Shown: positions 54,699 through 63,872 of the stretch, piece by piece | Numbering within the stretch: position 1 is the first letter of the stretch | Layout of the letters: each line of letters begins with the position of its first letter | Assembly: GCF_900465345.1 (NCBI RefSeq) | Contig: NZ_UEGO01000031.1 | Span: 124,001-188,000, forward strand | Direction: 5' to 3' | Source: Asaia bogorensis | GTDB taxonomy: Bacteria; Pseudomonadota; Alphaproteobacteria; Acetobacterales; Acetobacteraceae | DNA: 64,000 bases | Translations under genes and position numbers: made by a program | Notes under the pieces: model-generated | The model's input: only the letters and a program-made list of their open reading frames with translations | Database searches by the model: none | Told to the model about the DNA's origin: nothing

Positions 54699-55214
54699 TC
54701 AGGCGGTGATGAACGCGAACCGCTCGAGCAACGTCCAGGGGCCGCCTTCATAGCGCCAGAGACGAAGAGCCACCGCGTGGCACCTAACCGGATGGGGGGC
54801 CGTCTGTAGGTCTGCAAGAAGCGCACGGGCCTGTTCCGGGGACACCTTGTTCTGAACTGTCAGATGGGGCCGCCATGATGCGGCATCCTGGCGGGTCAGG
54901 CGCTCTCTCCCGACCTCAGAGACGAGATCCTCACGCAGCCGGGCAAGATCCGGCGATTTCATTGCATAGGCCACACCGCGCCCCAGAAGGTAGGGTGCAC
55001 CGATCGTGATCTCTGGTGCCTCACCCAACGTCGCCAGATTCGCGCCGATGAGGCCGCGACACGATGATGGCAGGGCGTGAAACAGGGTCACATGAGCAGG
55101 GACGATATTGCGGGCTGCTGGAAAATGCGTGCTGCGCATGTTCTGCGCCCAATCCTGCGTAGCCGGGTCGAATTCCAGCGTCAGGATAAGCGGTGCGTCA
55201 TTCCCCTGATCCAT
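54699..55214 (-). CDS. 2'-5' RNA ligase (2H phosphoesterase) family protein
   Basis: A 171-residue protein with the two HxT motifs of the 2H phosphoesterase fold: PAHVTLFHALP near 41 and RPHLTVQNKV near 119, about 78 residues apart as expected. Members hydrolyse or join 2'-5' or cyclic phosphodiesters in RNA. Start ATG 55214 has GGAG upstream; an in-frame GTG lies 18 bases earlier. The substrate is unknown. It is followed on its strand by nothing for over 200 bp; upstream lies the TetR gene. Confidence 0.82.
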   Translation of the reverse strand: MDQGNDAPLILTLEFDPATQDWAQNMRSTHFPAARNIVPAHVTLFHALPSSCRGLIGANLATLGEAPEITIGAPYLLGRGVAYAMKSPDLARLREDLVSEVGRERLTRQDAASWRPHLTVQNKVSPEQARALLADLQTAPHPVRCHAVALRLWRYEGGPWTLLERFAFITA

Positions 55215-55362
55215 GCGGCCTGCTCTCCTCACATGCGTGACGGTATCTAACCGTCAAGACGCGAAAGAGCGTGGCGGGGTTGCCCCCCAAGACAGGCCAC
55301 ATGCTGGCAGACCGCCCGCCAGCCCTCCTCGAGGCAGTCTAATCCTGGCCTCCATCGCTGTT

Positions 55363-56034
55363 TCACCCGTTGAAAGCGATCATATCCGGGTGCCTTGTCA
55401 TGATCAGGCGCGCAAGCCAGGTGCGATAGGGAAAGACGAGCGCCATGATCTGGCTGAAACCCCATGAGAGATGGCTGTCATCTGGATCGCTAATGCCTGT
55501 CTGGTGGATGACGTAGCCAAGCCAGTAGCTCGATACGATGAAGATATTGGCGACGAGCGGCGGTATGGCGTCATCCTCAATCGATAATGCCCGAAGCCGC
55601 CTGAGTTCCAGGACAAGACCAGTGACCCGTGCCGAGAGATCGCGATTCAGGCTCATAGCGGCGTCCTGAATCTCGGGTGCAAGGCGGAATACCGCGTTAC
55701 CGTCGCGCATCAGCGCCCGATAATGCCAGCTGAGCGCGCACCATTCGCGCAAAAGGCTGATGGCCTGTTCGATGGCAGCAATGAGTTCGGCGCGATTGAA
55801 TTGTCGATGGATGAATGGCCTGGATGAGAAGATCTCCCGCGCATCAGTCTCAAACAGGGCAAACAGAGCCTGCACGATCTGGGCCTTTGTCTTGAAGTAA
55901 TAATAGAGGTTTCCCTCATTGATGCCGCAGCGCTCTGCAAGCTCACGCGTGGTGAGGCGATCGAACCCGACTTCATTGGCAACGACGCGCGCCTCCTCAA
56001 GGATTCGTGATCGTGTGGAGGGACCTCGCGCCAT
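55363..56034 (-). CDS. TetR-family transcriptional repressor
   Basis: A 223-residue regulator. The N-terminal helix-turn-helix is STRSRILEEARVVANEVGFDRLTTRELAERCGINEGNLYYYFKTK in pattern (residues 6-50), with the YYYF recognition helix end typical of TetR proteins. The C-terminal helical part should bind a ligand and dimerise; it is not recognisable as a named subfamily. It is divergent from the cytochrome P450 gene, with 75 bases between start codons holding two palindromes. Autoregulation and control of the P450 gene are the likely roles; the ligand may be a P450 substrate. Confidence 0.9.
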   Translation of the reverse strand: MARGPSTRSRILEEARVVANEVGFDRLTTRELAERCGINEGNLYYYFKTKAQIVQALFALFETDAREIFSSRPFIHRQFNRAELIAAIEQAISLLREWCALSWHYRALMRDGNAVFRLAPEIQDAAMSLNRDLSARVTGLVLELRRLRALSIEDDAIPPLVANIFIVSSYWLGYVIHQTGISDPDDSHLSWGFSQIMALVFPYRTWLARLIMTRHPDMIAFNG

Positions 56035-56050
56035 ATCTACGCTCGCTTTC

Positions 56051-56066
56051 TAAGGTGATCACCTTA
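56051..56066. promoter_or_regulatory. Operator palindrome 1 (TetR/P450 intergenic)
   Basis: TAAGGTGATCACCTTA is a perfect 16-bp palindrome, 17 bases from the TetR start codon. Size and position suit a TetR-family dimer site. Confidence 0.7.
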
Positions 56067-56073
56067 TATGGTT

Positions 56074-56089
56074 TAAGGTGTTAGCCTTA
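56074..56089. promoter_or_regulatory. Operator palindrome 2 (TetR/P450 intergenic)
   Basis: TAAGGTGTTAGCCTTA shares the TAAGG...CCTTA arms of palindrome 1, with centres 23 bases apart. It ends 21 bases before the P450 start codon. Probably a second, weaker repressor site. Confidence 0.6.
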
Positions 56090-56109
56090 GATAACGGAGT
56101 CCATCCGCA

Positions 56110-57549
56110 ATGTCATCCCTGCTCAACCCCGTCCGATCCCTGCCGAGCCAGATCAAGGCGCTGCACGCCACGATGAAAAACCCGGTGGAGGCCCTGCCCG
56201 AGGCGGTCTATCACGAGCGTATCGTCGAGCGTCGCCTGATGCGACAGCATATCGTTTATGTCTGCGCGCCAGACCTCATACGAGAAGCGCTCGTGACCCG
56301 CAGCCATGCACTCGACAAGGGCGAAGGGCTACGCCGTGCCATCGGGCCCGGGCTTGGGCAGGGCCTGCTGACGGCCGAGGGCAGCCATTGGCGCTGGCAG
56401 CGTCAGGCTCTTGCCCCGGTTTTCAGAGCCAACGCCACAGCTGCCTTCCTGCCTGCCATGACGCGGGCCACTCTTGGCTGTGTGCTTGATCTGGCCAGAC
56501 AGGGCGGCGTGGTGGCCATCGAGCAGATCATGATGCGGCTTACGGGACGCATCATTATTGAGACGATGCTGTCTGACCCCGAAGCCGTCGATGCCGACGC
56601 CATGGCCGACGGTCTGGCGGTATTTCTTCATCAGACGCGATGGAGCCTCCTGGGCGACCTGCTTGGCACCCCCGAATGGATGCCCCATCCGGGCAAGGCA
56701 CGCGGCCTTGCCGCCGCCTGTGCCTTGCGTCGTGAGGCGATGGCCCAGATCTCACGCCGCCGCGCGGCGATGACACGCGATACGCCGTCCGGATATTCGA
56801 CGCGGGAAAGCGCCCCGCAAAGCGATGGAGCGTCACCCCTGCCCGATGATCTGCTTGCGCGGCTCCTTGCGGCGCGTGACCCCGAGACGGGCCGGATGAT
56901 GAGCGATGAGGAGATCATCGATAATCTGCTGACGTTCCTTACAGCCGGTCATGAGACCACAGCGCTGGCGCTTGCCTGGACATTCGACCGTCTCGGTCGT
57001 CACCCCGAGATCGCACGCAGCGTGCAGGCGGAAATCGATGCCGTGCTGGGAACTGATGATGTGAAGAGCACTGGGGGCGATGCGCTTGCTATGGAGCAGG
57101 TCCAGCAGCTCACCCTCACACGTGCCGTACTGCGTGAATCCATGCGTCTGACGCCACCGGCACCGATGATCGTCCGTGAAGTGAGCGAGCCCTTCGAACT
57201 GGAGGGGGTGCAGCTTCATCGCGGCACTCGGCTGATTGTGCCTATCTGCGCCCTGCACCGGCACAGGAGCTTATGGTCGGCACCCGAGATTTTCGACCCA
57301 TCGCGGTTCATGACGCAGGAGGATGGCAAGGAAAAACAGATCGACCGCTTTGCCTATCTGCCCTTCGGCGCGGGGCCACGAATCTGCATCGGGTCAGGCT
57401 TTGCCGAAACCGAGGCCCTTGTCGTGATGGCGCTCATGCTCCGTCATGTCACCCTCACCCCGATATTGCGCGAAACCCCACCCGGCAGGATGGAAATCAC
57501 CATGCGACCGGCGTCCCCACTGCTCATGGCGGTGAAGACACGCGGGTAG
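56110..57549 (+). CDS. Cytochrome P450
   Basis: Haem-thiolate monooxygenase, 479 residues. The I-helix motif TAGHETTALA lies near 279-288, the K-helix ESMR near 345, and the haem-binding PFGAGPRICIGSGFAE near 418-433, with the cysteine ligand in RICIG. The N-terminus has no clear membrane anchor. Redox partners are not adjacent. The length and AGHETT/PFGAGPRICIG pattern resemble the CYP4/CYP102-like class that often oxidises fatty acids, but the substrate is not determinable. Control by the divergent TetR protein is likely from the two palindromes. Confidence 0.93.
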   Translation: MSSLLNPVRSLPSQIKALHATMKNPVEALPEAVYHERIVERRLMRQHIVYVCAPDLIREALVTRSHALDKGEGLRRAIGPGLGQGLLTAEGSHWRWQRQALAPVFRANATAAFLPAMTRATLGCVLDLARQGGVVAIEQIMMRLTGRIIIETMLSDPEAVDADAMADGLAVFLHQTRWSLLGDLLGTPEWMPHPGKARGLAAACALRREAMAQISRRRAAMTRDTPSGYSTRESAPQSDGASPLPDDLLARLLAARDPETGRMMSDEEIIDNLLTFLTAGHETTALALAWTFDRLGRHPEIARSVQAEIDAVLGTDDVKSTGGDALAMEQVQQLTLTRAVLRESMRLTPPAPMIVREVSEPFELEGVQLHRGTRLIVPICALHRHRSLWSAPEIFDPSRFMTQEDGKEKQIDRFAYLPFGAGPRICIGSGFAETEALVVMALMLRHVTLTPILRETPPGRMEITMRPASPLLMAVKTRG

Positions 57550-57564
57550 CGGGATTGCCGATGC

Positions 57565-58431
57565 TCAGTGGCCGGCAGTCGCTGCGGGGACTTCAGAATG
57601 CTCGTCATCAGCTGTCTTGGATGCGAAAGGGTGGAATGATGCATCCACCAGTTCTGTCATCCCCTGCACCTGAACCTCAAACTCGCATGGCAGACACAGC
57701 ATGTTGCATGACACTGTCCTACCGTAGATGTTGGCAGAATCTTGGCGAAAATTCCCTGGGTTGAAAAGCGGGACAAGGTGCCACCAGAGACGATAGCCTT
57801 CCGTCCAGAGATGTTCGACCAGGGCAGGAGATTGGGCTGGTCTGTCATTCTCGACATAGAGCACGGGGCGGCAGCGAGAAATAGTTTCGGAAGCCCCCTT
57901 GAGCGCCTCGAGTTCGAAACCTTCCACATCAATCTTCATGATCGTCACATGCTTGTCTTCGAGCATGCTGTCAGCCCTGATACAGGGAACCTTGACTTGA
58001 CCCGCCTTGCTGTCACGGGTCATCGAGACGCCGCCAAAATTACCTAATCGCTTGTAATCAGGGCGATCAAACCCCACGGTTCCTCTCTCCGCACCGCATG
58101 CGAAGGGCCATGCAACGACATTATCCAGAGCATTCAGCGCGAGATTGGCACATAGATTCTGAAACAGAAAGGGCTGTGGTTCGAATACAACAACATCGGC
58201 ACCAGTTTCTCGTGCAGACTTCGCCAGTCCTACGGTTTGACTCCCATTATTGCCACCGATTTCGACTACCGTCCCTCCCTCTCTCATGAAGAGACGCATG
58301 AGTTGCAGTTCGGCCTCTCCGTACTCTCCATAACGTAATAGCGCCTGGCCGATATAGTAGTCGCACTTGTTTGCAAGCATTGGCCCATATCGGCCTTCGG
58401 TCAATTCATATGGCGTCAGAGGCTTAACCAT
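57565..58431 (-). CDS. FkbM-family methyltransferase
   Basis: A 288-residue AdoMet-dependent methyltransferase. The AdoMet motif VVEIGGNNGSQTVGLA lies near residue 54. VVVFEPQPFLFQNLCANLALN and the FkbM signature IMKIDVEGFELEALKGA (about 165-181) follow. A C-terminal extension of about 60 residues has no recognised domain. FkbM enzymes often methylate sugars on surface glycans or secondary metabolites; no such cluster is present here. It converges on the P450 gene with 15 bases between stops, and its upstream side borders an AT-rich islet. Confidence 0.87.
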   Translation of the reverse strand: MVKPLTPYELTEGRYGPMLANKCDYYIGQALLRYGEYGEAELQLMRLFMREGGTVVEIGGNNGSQTVGLAKSARETGADVVVFEPQPFLFQNLCANLALNALDNVVAWPFACGAERGTVGFDRPDYKRLGNFGGVSMTRDSKAGQVKVPCIRADSMLEDKHVTIMKIDVEGFELEALKGASETISRCRPVLYVENDRPAQSPALVEHLWTEGYRLWWHLVPLFNPGNFRQDSANIYGRTVSCNMLCLPCEFEVQVQGMTELVDASFHPFASKTADDEHSEVPAATAGH

Positions 58432-59120
58432 ATTTGCGCTTCTTTCATCCTATTTTATACGCTGTGAGCAACGCAAATGCAGCCGTCACATCGTTAATCG
58501 GGGATACTCATACCGCACCCTCGTTAAATTTTTTATTTGAAAAACATGACAAACTTTGCAGTGATGGACGAGTTACGAAATTGTGAATGGTACAGGGCGA
58601 TCGAAGGTTGGTTAAGAAATCTATCATTATCAAAGTATGTAAATAATACTGAGCATTTTATGGGTTGTAGATATTTCTATAATCAGTTTTCTATTTACTC
58701 ATCACGCATCAGTAAAAATTCTTATTTCTACTTGATGTCATTATCGGACCGACGAATAGACTGGCGGAAAGCCGCGCGAGGCGTGGTCTCAGACTGCTCA
58801 TAAATCAGAATGAGTGTCCGCTATGGAGGATAGACGTACCCCGGATCATACGAGCCAATTATCCGTATCCGAATTTTGCACTTGCAAGATCCGTATTATC
58901 CGCCGGCTCGCTCATATTGTTACTGCGAGGGTCAGGCCGAGCACCTGAAAACACATTTTGCGGTGCAGCCAGAAGCGAGCCGTCAAATGCATGACGACTG
59001 GCCTTTTCCTCGGGGTAGGCAGCCGTCAGACTCTATATCGGGACAATTGCCTATCTGAGCCTTTTTCCTGCCCCTCCAACGCAGAGACACTACGATGAAA
59101 GGTCAGGATAGGGAGCTATC
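58432..59120. other. AT-rich islet with no convincing gene
   Basis: About 690 bp. Lines 58621-58740 are only about 25-28 percent GC by count, far below the rest of the window. The only notable open frame (58537-58803, plus strand, 88 codons, rich in N, S, Y and F) has no ribosome-binding site and no recognised domain. It may be a remnant of transferred DNA. The rest returns to normal composition without a gene. Confidence 0.5.
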
Positions 59121-60488
59121 TTACAAGCCTGCCAATGGGGGCGGAACACGTGCGGCTGCAAGGGCTACCTGCTGACGTTCGGCAAGGGCCACTTCATCAA
59201 AATCCGCAATCAGTTCCTGGAAAAGCTTGTGCCAGTTCAGCTTGGCGCGCAGACGAAGGAAAACGCTCCCCAGACCGATGGCAGAGCGATCGACCAGCAC
59301 GAATTCACGTGACGGACGCACGCCGCCCGTGCGCTTGAGCCCTTCATAAACACGTTCGGCAATATCACGCCCGAAATTCGGGTCGTCATTTTCCTGAATG
59401 AAACGTTCGCGGTCATCCATCAGCGGGCCATAGATGAAACGCGCCCACTCGTTCAGCACCGAGGCTGTCTCGCGCGATAGCCCCTTGAAGCCCCAGGCCT
59501 CATAAGCTGCAAAGGCCATGTCCTCATCGTTGTCACGCAGCGCATTGAAGAGGTCGATGATGCCCTTGATGAAGTGAGGCGGGAAAATCCGTATCGCACC
59601 GAAATCGAGCAGGTTGAGCCCCCAATCGGGGCGAATGGTGAAATTGCCCATATGCGGGTCACCATGGATAATCCCGTAGCGATAGACCGGTGTGTACCAT
59701 GCCTTGAACAGCGCAGTCGCAATGGCATTACGCTCTTCCTGGGTCGGGTTCGTATCCAGGATCTTCTGGATACCCCTGCCCGAGACCCACTCCATCGTCA
59801 GCAGGCGACGGGTGGAAAGCGCCTCGACAGGCAGTGGTACCGTGACCTCAGGAATATGCTGCAGCATGTCGCGATAGAGCCGCATATGCGAGGCTTCGCG
59901 CTCGTAATCGAGCTCCTCACGCAGGCGCTCTTCCAGCTCGCGCACGACTTCATCCTGTTTGATGGCTGGCAGGAATTGCTGCACGAGCCCGACCACCACC
60001 CTGAACTGACGCAGGTCAGATTCCACGGCAGCGTTCATATCGGGATATTGCAGCTTGCAGGCGACATCCTGCCCCTCTGCCGTTACCGCACGATGCACCT
60101 GCCCCAGACTGGCCGCCGCCATGGCCTGATGGGAGAAGGAGCGAAACTGCCGCTCCCAGTTCACACCGAGTTCAGTCACCATACGGCGGCGCACAAAGCT
60201 CCAGGCCATCGGCGGGGCATTGGCCTGCAGTTCTGCCAACTGATTAGCATATTCCTCAGGCAGGGCACCGGGGATGGTAGAGAGTATCTGCGCGCCCTTC
60301 ATGAGCGGCCCCTTGAGCCCCCCAAGAGCCGCACGCAGGTCATTGGCATGAATGGCCTGATTGGATTTGAAGCCAAGCTTGTTGCCAATCACGCGCGTCG
60401 CGATACCCCCAACCGTGCCCGAGGCACGCGCCATGCGCTTGATTTCGCCAAACAGGCCAGTCTGATCCAGATCCTTGGGTGTGCTCAT
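59121..60488 (-). CDS. AarF/UbiB (ABC1) family kinase-like protein
   Basis: A 455-residue atypical protein-kinase-like protein; relatives support ubiquinone synthesis or lipid homeostasis. The ABC1 N-terminal motif is LMKGAQILSTIPGALPEEYANQL near 58 (a KxGQ-type box reading KGAQ). SLGQVHRAVTAEGQDVACKLQYP holds the invariant lysine, ELDYEREASHM follows, and IIHGDPHMGNF with NLLDFGAI (about 270-295) gives the metal-binding aspartates. There is no C-terminal membrane pair as in UbiB, so it is closer to the AarF-like soluble group. Four bases separate it from pepF upstream. Confidence 0.9.
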   Translation of the reverse strand: MSTPKDLDQTGLFGEIKRMARASGTVGGIATRVIGNKLGFKSNQAIHANDLRAALGGLKGPLMKGAQILSTIPGALPEEYANQLAELQANAPPMAWSFVRRRMVTELGVNWERQFRSFSHQAMAAASLGQVHRAVTAEGQDVACKLQYPDMNAAVESDLRQFRVVVGLVQQFLPAIKQDEVVRELEERLREELDYEREASHMRLYRDMLQHIPEVTVPLPVEALSTRRLLTMEWVSGRGIQKILDTNPTQEERNAIATALFKAWYTPVYRYGIIHGDPHMGNFTIRPDWGLNLLDFGAIRIFPPHFIKGIIDLFNALRDNDEDMAFAAYEAWGFKGLSRETASVLNEWARFIYGPLMDDRERFIQENDDPNFGRDIAERVYEGLKRTGGVRPSREFVLVDRSAIGLGSVFLRLRAKLNWHKLFQELIADFDEVALAERQQVALAAARVPPPLAGL

Positions 60489-60491
60489 CGG

Positions 60492-62303
60492 TTAAGCGCT
60501 CTTGTCCTGTTTTTCCTGAGCCTCAAGCTCGTCAATGAAGCCGGAGATCACATCCAGACCCTTGCGCCAGAAACCGGGATCGGTCGCATCCAGACCGAAA
60601 GGCGCCAGCAATTCGGCATGGCGCTTTGTGCCCCCGGCTTCCAGCATCGCCACATAACGATCCTGAAACGCGGCTGTTCCACCCTGCTTGTCCTGTTCGC
60701 TCTGATAAACGCCATAGAGCGCATTCACCAGGCAATCCCCGAACGCATAGGCGTAAACATAAAACGGTGAGTGCACGAAATGCGGAACGTAAGACCAGTA
60801 GGCGTCATAATCGGGAGTGAACTCGAAAATCGGTCCAAGACTGCGCGTCTGCACCTCGCGCCAGATTTCGCCCAGACGCTCGGGAGACAGCTCGCCGTTA
60901 CGACGCTCATCATGCACCTTTACCTCGAACTGGTAGAAGGCAATCTGGCGCACGACCGTATTGAGCATGTCCTCGACCTTGCCGGCCAGCATGCGGCGCC
61001 TGCGCGCGGGGTCGAGTTCCTCGTCCAGCAGGGCACGGAATGTCAGCATCTCGCCGAACACCGAGGCTGTTTCGGCAAGGGTGAGCGGGGTCGAAGATTG
61101 CAGATAACCCTGCTTCGCTGCGAGAAGCTGATGCGCGCCATGTCCCAACTCATGCGCCAGTGTCATAACGTCGCGCGTGCGACCATGATAATTGAGCAGC
61201 ACGTAAGGATGGGTGTCCGGTGTGACCGGATGGGCAAAGGCACCGGATGACTTGCCCGGCACTGGCGGCACGTCGATCCAGTCATTCTCCATGAAGCGCC
61301 CCACGAGCGCACCAAGGCGCGGGTCAAAACGCTCATAGGCATCGCGCACGATGGTCTTGGCATCTTCCCACGGGATCAGCCTGTCTTCGTCACCGGGGAG
61401 CGGGGCGTTGCGGTCCCAGTGCTGCAGCTTGTCGAGGCCAAGCCATCCTGCCTTGAGACTGTAATAGCGATGTGCCAGTCGGGCGTAATCAGCGTCGACC
61501 GCCGAAACGAGCGCATCGACCACCTCATCCTCAACCATATTTGCCCGGTTGCGGCTCGATGAGGGACGCGGGAAGCCCCTGAGGCCATCCTCGATGGACT
61601 TGTCCTTGGCAAGTGTGTTGGTGATCAGCACCAGGAGGCGCTGATTGGCCCCCAGAGCGCGGCTCACCTCACCGGCTGCGATACGACGCTTCTCCCGATC
61701 GGGGCTCGATAACTGGTTGAGCGCGTCACCCAATGGGCGCTCCTCACCATCAAGCGTGACCGTCAGGGAGGCCATGGTCTCGTCAAAAAGCCGGTTCCAC
61801 GAAGCCCTGCCCGTCACCGACTTCTCGACCAGTACCTGTTCCACCTCATCAGAAAGCTGATAGGGCCGCCATACACGCAGGTCACGCAGGAAGGGAGCCC
61901 AGCGGGCGAGCTCGGCATCCTCCAGCAGCTTTTCCAGATGGGTATCATCCAACCGGTTGAGCTCAAGCGTGAAGAACAGCAGATGCGATGAGATCGCCGT
62001 CAGACGCTCTGTCATGCCCTGTGAGAAGCGCCCTGTGGCCGGGTCGGTCGTTCGCGCCGCAAAGCCAAGTTGCGCGAAGGCACCCAAGCGGCCCATGCGC
62101 TGGTCGATCTGCTCATACGCTACGATGGCAGAGGCCAGATCGCTGGCACTCGCTTCAGCCAGCCTGCCTTTCAAGCGTTCGGCGAAAGCCTTTGCCTGTT
62201 CATCGCACCAGGCGAGATCGTGCTCAATGGAAGGGTCATCGAGGCCGGCATACAGATCCGAGAGATCCCAGCGGGGCAAGGTAGGGCTGTCGGCTTGGGC
62301 CAT
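60492..62303 (-). CDS. pepF: Oligoendopeptidase F (M3 family)
   Basis: Cytosolic zinc metallopeptidase that cleaves medium-length oligopeptides. The zinc motif HELGH is at residues 384-388 in TLAHELGHGAHQ, and the downstream E in LAETASVFGEM supplies the third ligand. NYHGRTRDVMTLAHELG and the late AYGDCLVNALYGVYQ-like segment fit the PepF clade. 603 residues is normal. The ATG follows a purine stretch. The AarF-like gene starts four bases after the stop, so they form one operon. amn lies upstream on the same strand. Confidence 0.94.
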   Translation of the reverse strand: MAQADSPTLPRWDLSDLYAGLDDPSIEHDLAWCDEQAKAFAERLKGRLAEASASDLASAIVAYEQIDQRMGRLGAFAQLGFAARTTDPATGRFSQGMTERLTAISSHLLFFTLELNRLDDTHLEKLLEDAELARWAPFLRDLRVWRPYQLSDEVEQVLVEKSVTGRASWNRLFDETMASLTVTLDGEERPLGDALNQLSSPDREKRRIAAGEVSRALGANQRLLVLITNTLAKDKSIEDGLRGFPRPSSSRNRANMVEDEVVDALVSAVDADYARLAHRYYSLKAGWLGLDKLQHWDRNAPLPGDEDRLIPWEDAKTIVRDAYERFDPRLGALVGRFMENDWIDVPPVPGKSSGAFAHPVTPDTHPYVLLNYHGRTRDVMTLAHELGHGAHQLLAAKQGYLQSSTPLTLAETASVFGEMLTFRALLDEELDPARRRRMLAGKVEDMLNTVVRQIAFYQFEVKVHDERRNGELSPERLGEIWREVQTRSLGPIFEFTPDYDAYWSYVPHFVHSPFYVYAYAFGDCLVNALYGVYQSEQDKQGGTAAFQDRYVAMLEAGGTKRHAELLAPFGLDATDPGFWRKGLDVISGFIDELEAQEKQDKSA

Positions 62304-62369
62304 GTCGTCGGGTCCTTGTTATCTTTGTCTGTCTCATCCCATCTGGTGACGACCAGAGGGGACAGAAAG

Positions 62370-62384
62370 AGGGGTATTGCCCCT
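62370..62384 (-). terminator. Small hairpin after amn
   Basis: AGGGG/CCCCT with a 5-base loop, read on the minus strand 40 bases after the amn stop and followed by CTTTCTGT. Short and weak; it also precedes pepF. Confidence 0.35.
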
Positions 62385-62423
62385 GCCGTGCAAGAGTGAA
62401 CGTCGCGTCCGGTAAATGACGCC

Positions 62424-63872
62424 CTAGCGGAAAGCCGGTTCGTCAAAGCCGCGCAGCTTGCGCGAATGGAGACTATCCACCCCCCGCTCACGCAGCAGGC
62501 GCATGGTCTCGATCCCCACCATGAGGTGCTGGCTGACCCGCTCGCGATAGAACGCATTCGCCATTCCGCGCAGCTTCAGCTCGCCATGCAATGGCTTGTC
62601 GGACACACAAAGCAGCGTCCCATAGGGAACGCGAAACCGGAAGCCGTTGGCCGCAATGGTGGCGGATTCCATATCCACAGCGATGGATCGGCTCATATTG
62701 ATCTGGGTGAAGAGCGCCCGCAAACGGAGCTCCCAGTTGCGGTTATCGGTCGTCATGACCGTACCTGTGCGAAGCCTGGTCTTGATCTCGCGCTCGTCCA
62801 GCCCTGTCACACGCGCCATCGCCTCCTGAAGCGCCACCTGCACCTCTGCAATCGGGGGGACGGGCACCCATGTCGGCAGGTCGTCGTCGAGCACATGGTC
62901 GTCGCGCACATAGCCATGCGCCAGCACGTAATCGCCCAGCAGCTGGGTGCGGCGCAGCCCGGCGCAATGGCCTACCATCAGCCAGCAATGAGGGCGCAGA
63001 ACGGCCAGATGATCGGTGATTGTCTTGGCGTTGGAAGGGCCAACACCGATATTGATGAGCGTAATGCCATCACCATCCGGGCGGCAGAGATGATAGGCGG
63101 GCATTTGCGGCAAGGAGGCTGAAGGCTGCCCCGACATACCGGTCTTGCTGTAGATCGCATCGCCCGGCTCGACGAAAGCGCTGTATTCGCCGCCCGCATC
63201 GACCTGTGCACGGGCATAATCGCGAAAGCCATCGACATAGCGCTGATAATTCGTCAGTAGAATGAAGCGCTGGAAATGACGGGGCGCCGTGCCGGTATAG
63301 TGATGCAGGCGCGCAAGCGAATAATCCGTCCGCTCTGCGGTGAAAAGCGCCAGAGCCCTTGGCGCGTCGGGGTCCGGTATGATTTCGCAATTGGCAATGC
63401 GATCATCTGTCGCATGCAGATCCGGTAAGGCGTAATTATCCTGCAGGATCTTTAAATCACTCTCAGTGAGGCCAGTCACAGCCTCTTCCATGACATAGGG
63501 CAGCGGCATGGGGCGACGCGAAAGCCCGACATGCACAGGCTGTCGGTAACATTCGAGTAAGTTCTCGATCTGGGCACGCCAATAGCTGCGAAAGAGCGCA
63601 GGGCGCGTCAGGGTGGTGCCATAGAAGCCGGGCTCAAGCAGGACGCCAAAACGCGGCTTCACATCATGGGGGATCGATCCGCGCGCGAGAGAAAAAGCGA
63701 GATAGGGATAATAGGACTCCGCAGGCTCACGCGCCTCGAAGGCCTTGCGCAGCCGGGATGCCCCCTCGTCGTAAAGCGCTTCGATCCGGTCAAGCGCTGC
63801 CTCGGCATCATGAAACGGCATGAAGCCTGAACCGACCTGGTCGAACATGCCATCCTGATCCGATACGCTCAT
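62424..63872 (-). CDS. amn: AMP nucleosidase
   Basis: Splits AMP into adenine and ribose-5-phosphate, limiting the AMP pool. The 482-residue length and two-part layout fit the family. The N-terminal domain (about 1-180) begins with DAEAALDRIEALYDEGASRLRKAF. The C-terminal nucleoside-phosphorylase-like domain has INIGVGPSNAKTITDHLAVLRPHCWLMVGHCAGLRR near 275 and AVDMESATIAANGFRFRVPYGTLLCVSD near 400, with the catalytic-type DMES. The ATG at 63872 is used. Upstream to the window edge (about 128 bases) nothing else is seen. Confidence 0.93.
   Translation of the reverse strand: MSVSDQDGMFDQVGSGFMPFHDAEAALDRIEALYDEGASRLRKAFEAREPAESYYPYLAFSLARGSIPHDVKPRFGVLLEPGFYGTTLTRPALFRSYWRAQIENLLECYRQPVHVGLSRRPMPLPYVMEEAVTGLTESDLKILQDNYALPDLHATDDRIANCEIIPDPDAPRALALFTAERTDYSLARLHHYTGTAPRHFQRFILLTNYQRYVDGFRDYARAQVDAGGEYSAFVEPGDAIYSKTGMSGQPSASLPQMPAYHLCRPDGDGITLINIGVGPSNAKTITDHLAVLRPHCWLMVGHCAGLRRTQLLGDYVLAHGYVRDDHVLDDDLPTWVPVPPIAEVQVALQEAMARVTGLDEREIKTRLRTGTVMTTDNRNWELRLRALFTQINMSRSIAVDMESATIAANGFRFRVPYGTLLCVSDKPLHGELKLRGMANAFYRERVSQHLMVGIETMRLLRERGVDSLHSRKLRGFDEPAFR

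Noticed and set aside
58537-58803. 88-codon plus-strand frame as a real gene
   Set aside because: No ribosome-binding site and no domain; a long frame of this composition is not strong evidence in AT-rich DNA. Kept only as part of the islet.
59574-60770. Plus-strand 398-codon open frame
   Set aside because: Antisense to the AarF-like gene and the end of pepF, both with clear motifs.
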